Of a stretch of DNA of 27,714 nt, positions 1 through 9,795 are shown piece after piece. Both the position numbers and the translations under genes were made by a program. The notes beneath the pieces were generated by a model. That model had not been told where the DNA came from and made no database searches. It saw only the letters and a program-made list of their open reading frames with translations. How positions within the stretch are numbered: the first letter of the stretch is position 1; each line of letters opens with the position of its first letter. This DNA is from Salinisphaera sp. UBA1666 (GTDB taxonomy: Bacteria; Pseudomonadota; Gammaproteobacteria; Nevskiales; Salinisphaeraceae), in contig DCKU01000183.1 in assembly GCA_002320455.1 (NCBI GenBank), forward strand, positions 1 to 27,714, in the 5' to 3' direction.

Positions 1-20
1 AGAGGTTATGCAGAGCTTCC

Positions 21-2321
21 CTAGTCGTTGGCTGCACGTGCCAACGCCGGTTCGGCGGCGACGTCGTCGTTGTCCTCGACGGCCGAGCCGAATTGTGTCT
101 TGACCGGCAGATCCGACAGGCTATCCAGATAATAATCGTCCTTGTCGAAGACATCGACCTGGATGGCTTCCAGACGCGCTTTCTCGGCGTTTTTGATCTG
201 CTCGGCTTCGTCCCGGGTGATGATGTCCGCTTTTAGCGCGGCCGGCACGGCCTCGAGCAGGTTGGGCGCCTTGATCTGTTTCTTGTGCAAGGCTTTTTTC
301 ACCTTGAACGTTGCCGCCTGGGCCTCGCAGACCAGCCGCCAGGCGTGCAGCAGACGCCCCATACCGGGCTCATCCGCCCGGGGCGCCCCCAGACCACCCA
401 GCGCGATGCGCTGATATTGCTCGCCGGGCGACTGGATCGCTGCTGCGGCGGCGCGGTCTTCGGCGTCGCTCGGGCCGTTGGACAACGGATTCACCCGCAG
501 CCAGAAGCGTCCCGGATACTTCAACAGCCACCCGATCGGCCCGCCGAAATTGCCGTAGATGCCGTCGAAGGCCTGCTGGATCTGCAGCAAGCTATATTTC
601 ATCGCCCAGTGCACAACCGGCAAGTCTTCCTTGCGGGCACCTTCGGCCTGGAAGCGCTTGAGCGTGGTGATCGAGAACACCATCCAGGACAGCGCATCGG
701 CGAAGCGACCCGAAAGCTTGCCGCGTTGCTTGAGCTTGCCGCCCACGAAGAACATTGCAAGGTCCGTGAGGAACGCAAAGCGTGACGAGGCCCAGCCCAG
801 TTTCTTGAAATAACGCGCGGTCTCGTCGGATACCGGCGCCTTGACGGTTGCACCGCGGGTCACACCACGCACGATGCCGCGCCCGAAGTTGGTCACCGAG
901 TGACGCATCCATCCCAGAATCGCTTGACGGAACGCATCGACGTCATCATTCTGAACCGCTTCGAGCGTGGGCAGCGCATAAGGATGACAACGCACGGCCC
1001 CCTGGCCGAAGATCATCAGCGTTCGGGTCAGGATGTTTGCACCCTCGACCGTGACCGCCACCGGCGCGCTCTTGTAGCCATCGCCCAGAATGTTGTTGGG
1101 GCCCTGCATGACGCCGGCGCCGGCCATGACGTCCATGCCGTCGATCAGACAAGACTGGCCGAGCTCGGTGGTCTGCTGTTTCAGGATGGCCGAGATCACC
1201 GGCGGATGATGACCGCGATCCACGCCGGCGCAGACATAGATTCGCGACGATTCCATGATGTAGGCCAAAGCCGTGGTGCGCGCAATCTTGTCGGCTACGC
1301 CTTCCATGTAGCCGACCGGGATATTGAACTGCTCGCGAACGATACTGTACGGGCCGACCGCCGAGGCCGCCGCCTTGGCCGAGGCCACGCCGCCGGCCGG
1401 CAGCGACACGGCCCGGCCGCCGCCGAGCTGCTCCATAAGCATGCGCCAGCCCTGCCCGGCCATATCGCGCCCGCCGATGATGTTATCCACCGGGGCGACG
1501 ACGTCCTCGCCGAATATCGGGCCGTTGTCGAAGGCCCCGATCGGCAGGTGATGATCGCCCAGATACAGGCCTTTCATACCTTTTTCGAGAAGGATCACGC
1601 TGATGCCGGGGAGTGTGCCCTTGCCCAGCAGATTGTCCGGATCGTGCAGCTGACAGGCCAGACTGACGAGATTAGCCACCGGCGCCAGCGTGATATAACG
1701 CTTGGCGAAGTTCAGGCGTACCTTGATCTCGCCGTCGTCGTCTTTGAATACACGACCTTCGGCCTTAATCGAGGCCGCGTCCGAGCCGGCGGTGGGTTCG
1801 GTCAGGCCAAAGCATGGCACCAGCTCGCCGGTGGCCAGACGCGGCAGATAATGATCTTTCTGGTCGTCGGTGCCGTAGGCGATGAGCAGCTCGGCCGCGC
1901 CAAGCGTGTTGGGGATGACGATCAGCGTACCCACCGGCCCCAGCTGCGAGGTCTTCATCATGACCGAGCTGCGGCCCAGCGTGGAAAAGCCGGAACCGCC
2001 GTACTCTTTCGGAATGATCAGACCGAAAAAGCCGTTCTCACGCAGGTAGGCCCACGTGTCGTCGTCGATACGGCGGGTATTGCGCAGCTTCCAGCTATCG
2101 ACTCGATGGAGAAGCTCTTCGACCGGGCCATCAAGAAACGCCTGCTCCTCGGCCGATAGCGCCGGGTAAGCTTCGTCCATCATCGACTGGAAATCCGGAT
2201 TACCCGAGAAGAACTCACCGTCGATCCAGACGGAGCCGGCTTCTAGAGCCTGACGCTCCGTATCCGAAATCCGAGGCAGGATCTGGGCCTCTTTGATGTA
2301 CTTCAGCGTACGAGCGAACAT
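21..2321 (-). CDS. fadE: FadE-type acyl-CoA dehydrogenase
   Basis: Catalyses the first, FAD-dependent step of fatty-acid beta-oxidation (acyl-CoA to trans-2-enoyl-CoA). The 766-aa product aligns along its length with the FadE family. The shared blocks are AEEQAFLDGPVEE (about 57-69), the flavin/substrate motif LTEPTAGSDAAS (173-184), and VEGANILTRTLMIFGQGA (425-442), where E426 lies at the usual catalytic glutamate. A C-terminal DUF1974-like region follows (about 455-740). The ATG start has GGAGG 7 nt upstream (complement of 2328-2332). It lacks the N-terminal hydrophobic segments of E. coli FadE (814 aa) and begins directly in the soluble part. It is transcribed away from a TetR-family gene, which may control it. 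The family assignment is firm; chain-length preference cannot be read from the sequence. Confidence 0.96.
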   Translation of the reverse strand: MFARTLKYIKEAQILPRISDTERQALEAGSVWIDGEFFSGNPDFQSMMDEAYPALSAEEQAFLDGPVEELLHRVDSWKLRNTRRIDDDTWAYLRENGFFGLIIPKEYGGSGFSTLGRSSVMMKTSQLGPVGTLIVIPNTLGAAELLIAYGTDDQKDHYLPRLATGELVPCFGLTEPTAGSDAASIKAEGRVFKDDDGEIKVRLNFAKRYITLAPVANLVSLACQLHDPDNLLGKGTLPGISVILLEKGMKGLYLGDHHLPIGAFDNGPIFGEDVVAPVDNIIGGRDMAGQGWRMLMEQLGGGRAVSLPAGGVASAKAAASAVGPYSIVREQFNIPVGYMEGVADKIARTTALAYIMESSRIYVCAGVDRGHHPPVISAILKQQTTELGQSCLIDGMDVMAGAGVMQGPNNILGDGYKSAPVAVTVEGANILTRTLMIFGQGAVRCHPYALPTLEAVQNDDVDAFRQAILGWMRHSVTNFGRGIVRGVTRGATVKAPVSDETARYFKKLGWASSRFAFLTDLAMFFVGGKLKQRGKLSGRFADALSWMVFSITTLKRFQAEGARKEDLPVVHWAMKYSLLQIQQAFDGIYGNFGGPIGWLLKYPGRFWLRVNPLSNGPSDAEDRAAAAAIQSPGEQYQRIALGGLGAPRADEPGMGRLLHAWRLVCEAQAATFKVKKALHKKQIKAPNLLEAVPAALKADIITRDEAEQIKNAEKARLEAIQVDVFDKDDYYLDSLSDLPVKTQFGSAVEDNDDVAAEPALARAAND

Positions 2322-2374
2322 GAAGAACCTCCGGACATATCGAACGTGTGCGCCACCCGGCGCGTATATGAGGC

Positions 2375-2397
2375 GTGAAAATGAAACACGCTTTCAC
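2375..2397. promoter_or_regulatory. Inverted repeat, candidate operator in fadE-tetR intergenic region
   Basis: TGAAA (2382-2386), five bases, then TTTCA (2392-2396) form a perfect inverted repeat; an outer GTGAAA (2375-2380) pairs with TTTCAC (2392-2397) as an alternative. It lies 60-75 bases upstream of the fadE start and about 180 upstream of tetR, where a TetR-family operator would be expected. The spacing and GAAA/TTTC half-sites recall fatty-acid regulators such as PsrA, but the match is loose. That it is an operator is inference. Confidence 0.4.
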
Positions 2398-2461
2398 TGC
2401 AGATTACGCCGCTTCGCGTCACGCTCCAAGAACAATTGTTATTACCCTGCCTCTGCGGCGA

Positions 2462-2490
2462 TTGACCTGGCGTGACCGATTGTGTGCAAT
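2462..2490 (+). promoter_or_regulatory. Possible sigma-70 promoter for the TetR-family gene
   Basis: TTGACC (2462-2467) matches five of six bases of the -35 consensus. After a 17-base spacer TGCAAT (2485-2490) matches four of six of the -10. It would start transcription near 2497, leaving a leader of about 78 bases before the chosen ATG. Prediction by eye only. Confidence 0.35.
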
Positions 2491-2574
2491 TACCCCGTTG
2501 GTGATCGGTCGTATGAGCCCGGCGTTCGTCTTGCTAGATTGCGCAGCAACGCGCCGGATAACAAACGGGTCTCG

Positions 2575-3225
2575 ATGCAACGCCCAGCCCTAAACAGCCA
2601 AGAGCGCGAAGCCGCGCTAGCCGCGATTGACCCCGCGACTCGTCTGCGGATCGAGCAGGCTGCTCGTGAACTTTTCGCCGACAACGAGTTCCATCGCGTC
2701 AAGCTTATTGATATCGCCCGATCCGCGCGCATCAGTCTGCAGACGCTGTACAAGTACTACGGCAACAAAGAGAACGTGCTGTTCGCCAGCCTGGAGACAT
2801 GGCTGGCCACGCTCACGCAGCGCATGCTGGACCATCTGCAGGGCATCGAAGGCTATCGCGACCGACTGCGTAAAGTGTTTTGGGTGCTGCTGGATTACTT
2901 CGAGCGTAATCCCGAGGTCGCACAGATCATCATGAGTTCGGTATATCTCAATACCTGGCGCTTCGACGATACGTTTCGCCAGCCCGAACTCATGTCGGTG
3001 TTTCTGGACGTGATCCGGGAAGGCCGCGAAGCTGGCGTGTTGACCACCACGGTCGACGAAGTAGAGATCTCGGACTTCATTTGGGGCGTGGCCAATCGCA
3101 GTGTGGCGATGTGGCTGGTGCGAGGCCAGCAAGACAGCCTGAGCAATCGATCCGGTCCGTTATTCGACATGCTCTGGCAAGCCATCGCCAGCGACGCGAC
3201 CCTGGCTGAACGTTACGCCACGTAA
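2575..3225 (+). CDS. TetR/AcrR-family transcriptional regulator
   Basis: A 216-aa one-component repressor-type protein. The N-terminal helix-turn-helix is typical of TetR: ARELFADNEFHRVKLIDIA (about 30-48), ARISLQTLYKYYGNKENVL (about 51-69). The C-terminal ligand domain (about 80-216) is divergent and gives no direct hint of the inducer. I chose the ATG at 2575 because the TetR fold begins soon after it; the open frame extends upstream to 2482 but that extra part does not look like TetR sequence. No strong Shine-Dalgarno is visible. It is divergent from fadE, so control of fadE by acyl-CoA is the natural guess. It converges with holB, 12 nt away. Confidence 0.9.
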   Translation: MQRPALNSQEREAALAAIDPATRLRIEQAARELFADNEFHRVKLIDIARSARISLQTLYKYYGNKENVLFASLETWLATLTQRMLDHLQGIEGYRDRLRKVFWVLLDYFERNPEVAQIIMSSVYLNTWRFDDTFRQPELMSVFLDVIREGREAGVLTTTVDEVEISDFIWGVANRSVAMWLVRGQQDSLSNRSGPLFDMLWQAIASDATLAERYAT

Positions 3226-3237
3226 AACCGCGAGCGG

Positions 3238-4224
3238 TTAGCGGTTAGCGGCGACTCGCTGGCTTAGATCGATAAACAGGGCTTCTAGCGTAAGGCGCCA
3301 GTCGGCGTTGCTGTCCACGCGGCGCGCCACGACGCTGACTTCGCGGGACCACGCCGACAGCTGGCTCGCGCCAAGGCGGCGCGCGGCGTGACAGGTGGTC
3401 TCATCCAGGCCCGGTGCATCGCCCGCGCCAAGCGCTGCGCCGATGAGATCGTTACAGCGACGATACAGCCAGGCTACCCAGGCGACTCGATCGGCCTCGG
3501 CCGCACGCTCGGCCACGGTGACGGGGTTAGCGCGGCGCACGAGCAGCTTGGCCAGATCGGCGTCCCAGGCCGCCTCGCTTGCGTGCAGGTCGGCGCTGTC
3601 GGTGCGGGTGAGCGCGATCGGTGCGCGGAGCTGATCGTCGGATAGATCGTCGGTGGCGATGCCCTGCCCGGCCAGCCAGCTTGCCGCGCGGACCGGGTCC
3701 GCGGCCGGCAACCGCCAGAGTTGGCAGCGACTGCGAATCGTGGGCAAAAGCGCAGACAATCGATCGGTGATGAGCACGATATGACAGCCCGCCGGAGGCT
3801 CTTCCAGGGTCTTGAGCAGGCTATTGGCCGCGCTTACCGTCAAAGCATCGGCCGGATCGATCCACCCAATGCGCCCGGTATCGTATTGCGGCGTCAGATG
3901 CAGGGCATGCGAGAAACGACGGACTTGCTCTACCTTGATCTTTTTACCGGCGTCTTCGGGCAGCAGCCGCGAAATGTCTGGATGGGTAGCCGCCCGGCGC
4001 TGTCGGCATGCCGCGCATTGCCCGCAGGCGTCGTTGTTGGCATCACGCGCCCCACAAAGCAATGCCGCCACGGTGCGCTCGGCGAAGCGTCGCTTGCCGA
4101 TGCCCGGCGGGCCACAGATCAGCAGTCCATGAGCCACGCGCGCGCCGGCCAGCGCCCGCGCCATGTGGGCCCAGGTTTCGGCATGCCAAGGCAGGCGCGC
4201 ATCCTCGTACGCCGTCTGGTTCAC
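3238..4224 (-). CDS. holB: DNA polymerase III delta' subunit
   Basis: Clamp-loader subunit of the replicative polymerase, an AAA+ protein that helps load the beta clamp. The 328-aa product (E. coli 334) has a P-loop GPPGIGKR (38-45). It has a zinc-binding Cys set C57, C67, C70, C73 (spacing 9-2-2), a Walker-B-like WIDPAD (121-126), SLLKTLEEPP (135-144), and the SRC motif (165-167). E. coli delta' has a degenerate P-loop, whereas this one looks intact. It is the last gene of the fab operon. Its GTG start overlaps the tmk stop by 4 nt (GTGA), so translation is probably coupled. Confidence 0.95.
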   Translation of the reverse strand: MNQTAYEDARLPWHAETWAHMARALAGARVAHGLLICGPPGIGKRRFAERTVAALLCGARDANNDACGQCAACRQRRAATHPDISRLLPEDAGKKIKVEQVRRFSHALHLTPQYDTGRIGWIDPADALTVSAANSLLKTLEEPPAGCHIVLITDRLSALLPTIRSRCQLWRLPAADPVRAASWLAGQGIATDDLSDDQLRAPIALTRTDSADLHASEAAWDADLAKLLVRRANPVTVAERAAEADRVAWVAWLYRRCNDLIGAALGAGDAPGLDETTCHAARRLGASQLSAWSREVSVVARRVDSNADWRLTLEALFIDLSQRVAANR

Positions 4225-4865
4225 GAGCCCAGCCAGTGGTTGATACGAGACACAATCGCCTCGGCCACCGTCTCCGCCGGCTGATCGGCGTCGATGACCT
4301 GATAGCGTGTCGGCGCCTCGGCTGCACGCTCGAGATAGGTCTGTCGTACGGTGTCGTGAAACGACTGGGCTTCGGAATCGAACCGGTTGCCCTTGCCCCG
4401 CGCGGCCGCGCGGGCCGCACCCACAACCACCGGCAGGTCCAGCAACAGCACCCCGTCGGGCCGGCGCTCGCCCTGGACCAGGCGCTCGAGAGTGGCCACC
4501 GACTCGTGGCCAAGCCCGCGGGCAGCGCCCTGATAGGCATAGCTGGCATCGGTGAAGCGATCGCAGAGCACGATCTGTCCGTCGGCCAGCGCCGGCTCGA
4601 TCACCTGGGCCAGATGAGCCGCACGCGCTGCGAACATCAATAACAGCTCACTCATGGCCGGCATGGGCACGTCGTGATCGGCCATGAGAACCGCGCGTAT
4701 GGCCTCGCCCAGCACCGTGCCGCCGGGTTCACGCGTGTTGCAGACTTGCCAGCCCTGGGCACGCAGCGTGTCGGCCACGCGGGTGATCTGTGTCGACTTG
4801 CCGGCGCCCTCGCCGCCTTCGAAGGCAAACAGCGCGCCTTGTCCGGGAGCCTTAGGGCTGGCCAT
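4221..4865 (-). CDS. tmk: Thymidylate kinase
   Basis: Phosphorylates dTMP to dTDP with ATP for dTTP synthesis in the cytosol. The 214-aa product shows the P-loop GEGAGKST (18-25), TREPGGT (44-50) and DRFTDASYAYQG (102-113). It also has an arginine-containing lid region around RAAARGKGNRF, as in the E. coli-type (type II) enzymes. The ATG overlaps the mltG stop by one base (TAATG), and its own stop overlaps holB. The order mltG-tmk-holB is conserved in gammaproteobacteria and supports the assignment. Confidence 0.97.
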   Translation of the reverse strand: MASPKAPGQGALFAFEGGEGAGKSTQITRVADTLRAQGWQVCNTREPGGTVLGEAIRAVLMADHDVPMPAMSELLLMFAARAAHLAQVIEPALADGQIVLCDRFTDASYAYQGAARGLGHESVATLERLVQGERRPDGVLLLDLPVVVGAARAAARGKGNRFDSEAQSFHDTVRQTYLERAAEAPTRYQVIDADQPAETVAEAIVSRINHWLGS

Positions 4866-5869
4866 TACGAGCCTCCTCGTTGGTAGCGTTGCACGGCTTT
4901 ATTATGGGCAGCTAGCGTGGCAGAAAACACGTGCGAGCCATCACCGCGGGCTACGAAGTACAAGGCATCGCCGGCTGCCGGATTGAGCGCGGCCTCGATC
5001 GAGGCCCGAGAGGGCATGGCGATCGGTGTGGGCGGCAGCCCCGCTCGTGTATAGGTGTTGTACGGCGTATCACGCCGAAGATCGGATTTATGGATATTGC
5101 CGTCATAATCGGTGATGCCATAGATCACGCTCGGGTCCGACTGCAGCCGCATGCCTTGGGTGAGCCGACGGCTGTAGACACCGGCGATGCGTGTCCGCTC
5201 GCTGGCCTTGGCGGTTTCTTTTTCGATGATCGAGGCCAGTGTCAGCGCTTTATACGGCGTGTCGACCACGGTGTTGTCGGCGCGTTTCGCCCAGGCGCGG
5301 TCCAGGAATTGCTGCATGGTGTTGTAGGCGCGTTTTAAAAACGCAACGTCCGTGGTGCCGCGCGGAAACATATACGTATCTGGCATGAACCGGCCTTCCG
5401 GATCCTCGTCCGGATGACCGATGGCCGCCATGACGTCGTCAGGCTGTGCCTCGCCTAGCGTGTGATCTAGGGCCGGGTCGTTCTTGACGGCCTGCATGAT
5501 GTCGGAAAAGCGCCAGCCCTCGACCAGGGTCAGCCGGCGCTGGCGAATACGTCCGGAGACCAGCTGATCCAAGAGTGTGGCCGGCTTTTGTCGCGCCGGC
5601 ACCAGATACTCGCCGCTTTTGATCCGGGTCGCACGATCGGTCAGACGTGCATAGGCCACGAGATAACGCACGTCGCGGGCCTTGGCGATAACGCCGGCCG
5701 ATCGAAGCTGGCCGGCCAGCTTGGCAAACGGTGTGCCGGGCGCGATCTCGATCAGCTCCGGTTTGGCGTTGGCCAGCGGCTGCTCGAAGAACCGGTACAG
5801 ATCACCGCCGACAACAGCGATGCCCAGTATGAGAGCGAGCATGAAAAGCGCGGCCAGGCGTTTGAACAA
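4865..5869 (-). CDS. mltG: Endolytic murein transglycosylase MltG
   Basis: Inner-membrane lytic transglycosylase that cuts nascent peptidoglycan and sets strand length. The 334-aa product has a short basic N terminus and one membrane span (about 5-22). A LysM-like region is followed by the YceG/MltG catalytic domain with ASIIEKETA (212-220), where E218 corresponds to the catalytic glutamate, and LQSDPSVIYG (242-251). The start is TTG, supported by GGAG 9 nt upstream (complement of 5879-5882) and an in-frame stop just before it. The next ATG (5845) would remove the positive residues ahead of the membrane span. It lies 22 nt after pabC. Confidence 0.95.
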   Translation of the reverse strand: MFKRLAALFMLALILGIAVVGGDLYRFFEQPLANAKPELIEIAPGTPFAKLAGQLRSAGVIAKARDVRYLVAYARLTDRATRIKSGEYLVPARQKPATLLDQLVSGRIRQRRLTLVEGWRFSDIMQAVKNDPALDHTLGEAQPDDVMAAIGHPDEDPEGRFMPDTYMFPRGTTDVAFLKRAYNTMQQFLDRAWAKRADNTVVDTPYKALTLASIIEKETAKASERTRIAGVYSRRLTQGMRLQSDPSVIYGITDYDGNIHKSDLRRDTPYNTYTRAGLPPTPIAMPSRASIEAALNPAAGDALYFVARGDGSHVFSATLAAHNKAVQRYQRGGS

Positions 5870-5891
5870 GCTATGTCACTCCAAAAGACAA

Positions 5892-6710
5892 TCAAAACGT
5901 ATCCGCCAGCCAGCGATGCGCCTGCTCGGCCATCGATCGACTTGCCGCAAATGGCGTATCCGCGATACGCGTGACGGGGATCGCCCCGCTCAATGCGTTA
6001 CAGGCGATCGCAGCCTCGTAATCCCCCAGGCATGACCGCGCGATATCGGTTTCGACCACAGCGCGGCCGGCGCGTTCCGCGCTGTAAGCCAATCGGGCGC
6101 GCGTCACCCCGGCAATGCCGCAACGAGATAGCGCCGGCGTGTGCCACGCGCCCGCACGATCGCGAAATAACAGGTTGCGCATGGTTGTAGCCACGATGCG
6201 CCCGCTCGTGTCGTACATCGCCAGGTCGGCCGCATCGCGTGTTTCACATTCCCGGCGTGCCCAGACCTGTTCCAGCCGGTTGAGATGTTTGATTCCGGCG
6301 AGGGCGGGCTGTTCGGCCAGCCGTATGTTGGCGGGCTCGAGCGCGAGCGTATCCGGTATCGCCGGGAAATTGTCGTTGACGGCTACGATCCGACGCGGGC
6401 ACGGCTCGACGGGCGGCGTATAACCTCGCCCGCCGCTGCCGCGCGTGACCATGATCTTGGCCACGCCGTGCTGCCCGGCCGCGATAAGACCGCGGAGCTC
6501 GGCGAGCAACGTCTCGGCGGGCGGACATTCGATCGCCAGTCGTTCGCAGTCGTGGGCCAGTCGGGCGTATTGAAACGCCCAAGCGACAATCCGGCCGTCG
6601 TCGATGGCCAGTGTCCGAAACACGCCGTCGCCATAGGCTAGCCCGCGGTCATCTGCAGCCACCTGCTCGGCCGGCTCACCGTCGATGCGATAGCGCGTAG
6701 CGCTAGACAT
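5892..6710 (-). CDS. pabC: Aminodeoxychorismate lyase
   Basis: PLP enzyme of fold type IV that converts 4-amino-4-deoxychorismate to p-aminobenzoate and pyruvate for folate synthesis. The 272-aa product matches E. coli PabC closely in IMVTRGSGGRGY (86-97) and AGIKHLNRLEQV (138-149), where K141 is the PLP lysine. DRGLAYGDGVFRT (21-33) is the usual N-terminal motif. The ATG start overlaps the end of pabB by 8 nt, so the two p-aminobenzoate enzymes are probably translated in a coupled way. Confidence 0.95.
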   Translation of the reverse strand: MSSATRYRIDGEPAEQVAADDRGLAYGDGVFRTLAIDDGRIVAWAFQYARLAHDCERLAIECPPAETLLAELRGLIAAGQHGVAKIMVTRGSGGRGYTPPVEPCPRRIVAVNDNFPAIPDTLALEPANIRLAEQPALAGIKHLNRLEQVWARRECETRDAADLAMYDTSGRIVATTMRNLLFRDRAGAWHTPALSRCGIAGVTRARLAYSAERAGRAVVETDIARSCLGDYEAAIACNALSGAIPVTRIADTPFAASRSMAEQAHRWLADTF

Positions 6711-8121
6711 ACGGCTGACCGTCGCGATCCACGAACGCCCGCAGCACGCCGGTGGCCTTGTGTCGGGTTTCGTCCAGCTCGCTGTTTGGATCCGAGTCGG
6801 CCACGATGCCCGCGCCGGTGCGCAGCACCAGATGTCGACGATTTTGGGTCAGCGACCGGATCACGATGTTGGTATCCAGACGGCCACAGCGCGACAGATA
6901 ACCGAATGCGCCGGTGTATGCGCCGCGACCGGTCCCCTCGAGTTCGCCGATGATCTCCATGCATCGCACCTTTGGGCAGCCGGTGATCGTACCGCCCGGG
7001 AATACGGCGCGCAGGGCGCGGCCCGGCCCCACGTGCGGCTGCAGACGGCCGGTCACGTTCGACACGATATGGTGCACGTGGGCATATGACTCCACCACCA
7101 TTAGCTCGTCTACCGCGACCGTACCGGGCTGGCAGATCCGGCCCAGATCGTTGCGTACCAGATCAATCAGCATCACATGCTCGGCCCGCTCTTTCGGATG
7201 GGCCACGAGTTCGCGGGTGGTCAGCTCGTCGCTCGTCGCTTGTTGATCCGTGCTGCCGACATAGCGACGCCGCGTACCGGCAATCGGTCGCACGCTGGCC
7301 GTGTGGTCGTCGATTTTCAGCAGGCGTTCGGGCGATGAACTGATGAGTGCCGCGCCACGCCACTGCATCAAGCCAGAAAACGGGGCCGGATTGGCCGCGC
7401 GTAGAGCTCGGTAGATCTCGGCCGGTGGGGTATCGCTGACAAGCTCGCCGTGCCAGGCCCGTGCCAGATTGGCCTGGAAGACATCACCAGCCGCGATATA
7501 GTCGCGTGCTTTCGTGACCGCGGCCAGATACGCCTCAGGCGCGTCTTCCTGCCAGTCGATGACCGGTGTGCTGACCGGTGCCGCGGCCGGTGAGGTTTCA
7601 CACAATAGCCAGGCGAGTGATTCGGCACGTTCCAGATTGTCGCCTTCGACCACCACATGAACACTGGCTTCGTTGCGGTCATGGATCAGTGCCGCCGGGC
7701 AACGCACGGCCAACGCATGGGGCAGCGGGTCGTCTGGATCAGCGGGCAGGCTCAACCGCGGCTCGACGCCTGCCGCCATTTCATAGCCGAGATAAACGAA
7801 CCAGCCGCCTATGAAAGGCAGGCCTGGCACCCCATCACAGAGTGCCGCACCGGCAGCACTGTCCAGCCGATCAAAAAAACCGGCGGCATCCGCCAGATGG
7901 TTGACTTCGATCGTCTCGCCGGGCTCAGCCAGCAGGATGTCATAGCGTGACTGAGCAGCCGCGCCGGCGCTCGATTCCATCAAGAACGGAAACCTGGCCG
8001 GATCGTACCCGGCCAGGCGATCCAGACTTTGGCAAGCATCGGCGGCCAGCGTCAGCCAGGTCAGCGTCGCATCGTGTCGGCGAAGCCTGTAGCCGCGCGG
8101 GTGCTCGCTGGGGCGCGCCAC
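6703..8121 (-). CDS. pabB: Aminodeoxychorismate synthase component I
   Basis: Chorismate-binding enzyme that aminates chorismate to 4-amino-4-deoxychorismate, normally with a PabA glutaminase, which is not in this window. The 472-aa product has SSSPERLL (261-268), the PIAGT motif (279-283), ERAEHVMLIDLVRNDLGRIC and the C-terminal chorismate-binding GGTITGCPK and TGAFGYLS. PabB enzymes such as E. coli's carry PIKGT; here residue 281 is Ala, as in anthranilate synthases. FLMES near 46-50 also resembles the TrpE tryptophan-site motif. Overlap with pabC and lack of trp genes favour PabB. The GTG start lies one base after the fabF stop; the only Shine-Dalgarno-like AAGG abuts it closely. TrpE is the main alternative. 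Confidence 0.85.
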   Translation of the reverse strand: MARPSEHPRGYRLRRHDATLTWLTLAADACQSLDRLAGYDPARFPFLMESSAGAAAQSRYDILLAEPGETIEVNHLADAAGFFDRLDSAAGAALCDGVPGLPFIGGWFVYLGYEMAAGVEPRLSLPADPDDPLPHALAVRCPAALIHDRNEASVHVVVEGDNLERAESLAWLLCETSPAAAPVSTPVIDWQEDAPEAYLAAVTKARDYIAAGDVFQANLARAWHGELVSDTPPAEIYRALRAANPAPFSGLMQWRGAALISSSPERLLKIDDHTASVRPIAGTRRRYVGSTDQQATSDELTTRELVAHPKERAEHVMLIDLVRNDLGRICQPGTVAVDELMVVESYAHVHHIVSNVTGRLQPHVGPGRALRAVFPGGTITGCPKVRCMEIIGELEGTGRGAYTGAFGYLSRCGRLDTNIVIRSLTQNRRHLVLRTGAGIVADSDPNSELDETRHKATGVLRAFVDRDGQPYV

Positions 8122-8122
8122 C

Positions 8123-9364
<1,242 letters not shown>

Positions 9365-9462
9365 CGACGCCCCCTGTCAGAATAAAGGCCGCCCAATGGC
9401 GGCGGCAGAGATCCAGCCGGCCGCCTGTAACGACGGCCGAGCGTGACAGATCGCTGGTTGGT

Positions 9463-9702
9463 TCAGCCTTCGGCGTGCGACTTGATGTAGTCGACGGCGT
9501 CTTTGACGTTGACGATCTTCTCGGCTTCCTCGTCCGGGATATCGATCTCGAACTCTTCTTCCAGCGCCATGACGAGCTCGACCGTGTCCAGCGAATCGGC
9601 ACCCAGATCGTCGACGAACGAGGCCTCCGAGGTCACCTGGTCTTCGCTTACCGACAGCTGCTCGGCGATGATTTTCTGAACTCGCTCTTCCACGCTACTC
9701 AT
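9463..9702 (-). CDS. acpP: Acyl carrier protein
   Basis: Carrier of growing acyl chains on a 4'-phosphopantetheine arm. The 79-aa acidic protein has the attachment site GADSLDTVE, with S37 modified. It has the usual helices, ending in NVKDAVDYIKSHAEG. I chose the ATG at 9702 because it gives the family length and has GGAGA 6 nt upstream; the frame remains open upstream but the extra residues are basic and unlike ACP. It sits between fabG (93-nt gap) and fabF (98-nt gap), the canonical order. Confidence 0.98.
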   Translation of the reverse strand: MSSVEERVQKIIAEQLSVSEDQVTSEASFVDDLGADSLDTVELVMALEEEFEIDIPDEEAEKIVNVKDAVDYIKSHAEG

Positions 9703-9795
9703 GGGATCTCTCCTGTTGCTTGACTTGCGTTGGTGTGACGCGTGTATCCGCCCTCGCAGATCGCGCGCCATTCTAGGGAAAAAGGGGAAGCCTCG

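Noticed and set aside
900..2159. A 419-codon open frame antisense to fadE
   Set aside because: Long antisense frames are common in this GC-rich sequence; the translation is Arg/His/Ala-rich with no family motifs.
2482..2574. N-terminal extension of the TetR gene
   Set aside because: The extra 31 residues do not resemble TetR sequence and run through the likely promoter; the ATG at 2575 is preferred.
3226..3254. AACCGC-GA-GCGGTT repeat and tandem GCGGTTA heptamers between tetR and holB as a bidirectional terminator or iteron
   Set aside because: Only a two-base loop or a 5-bp stem, no T-tract on either strand, and only two heptamer copies; it is largely the holB stop region.
6703..8121. Calling this gene trpE
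   Set aside because: PIAGT and FLMES point that way, but overlap with pabC, position in the fab-pabC operon and absence of trp genes favour pabB. Kept as an alternative.
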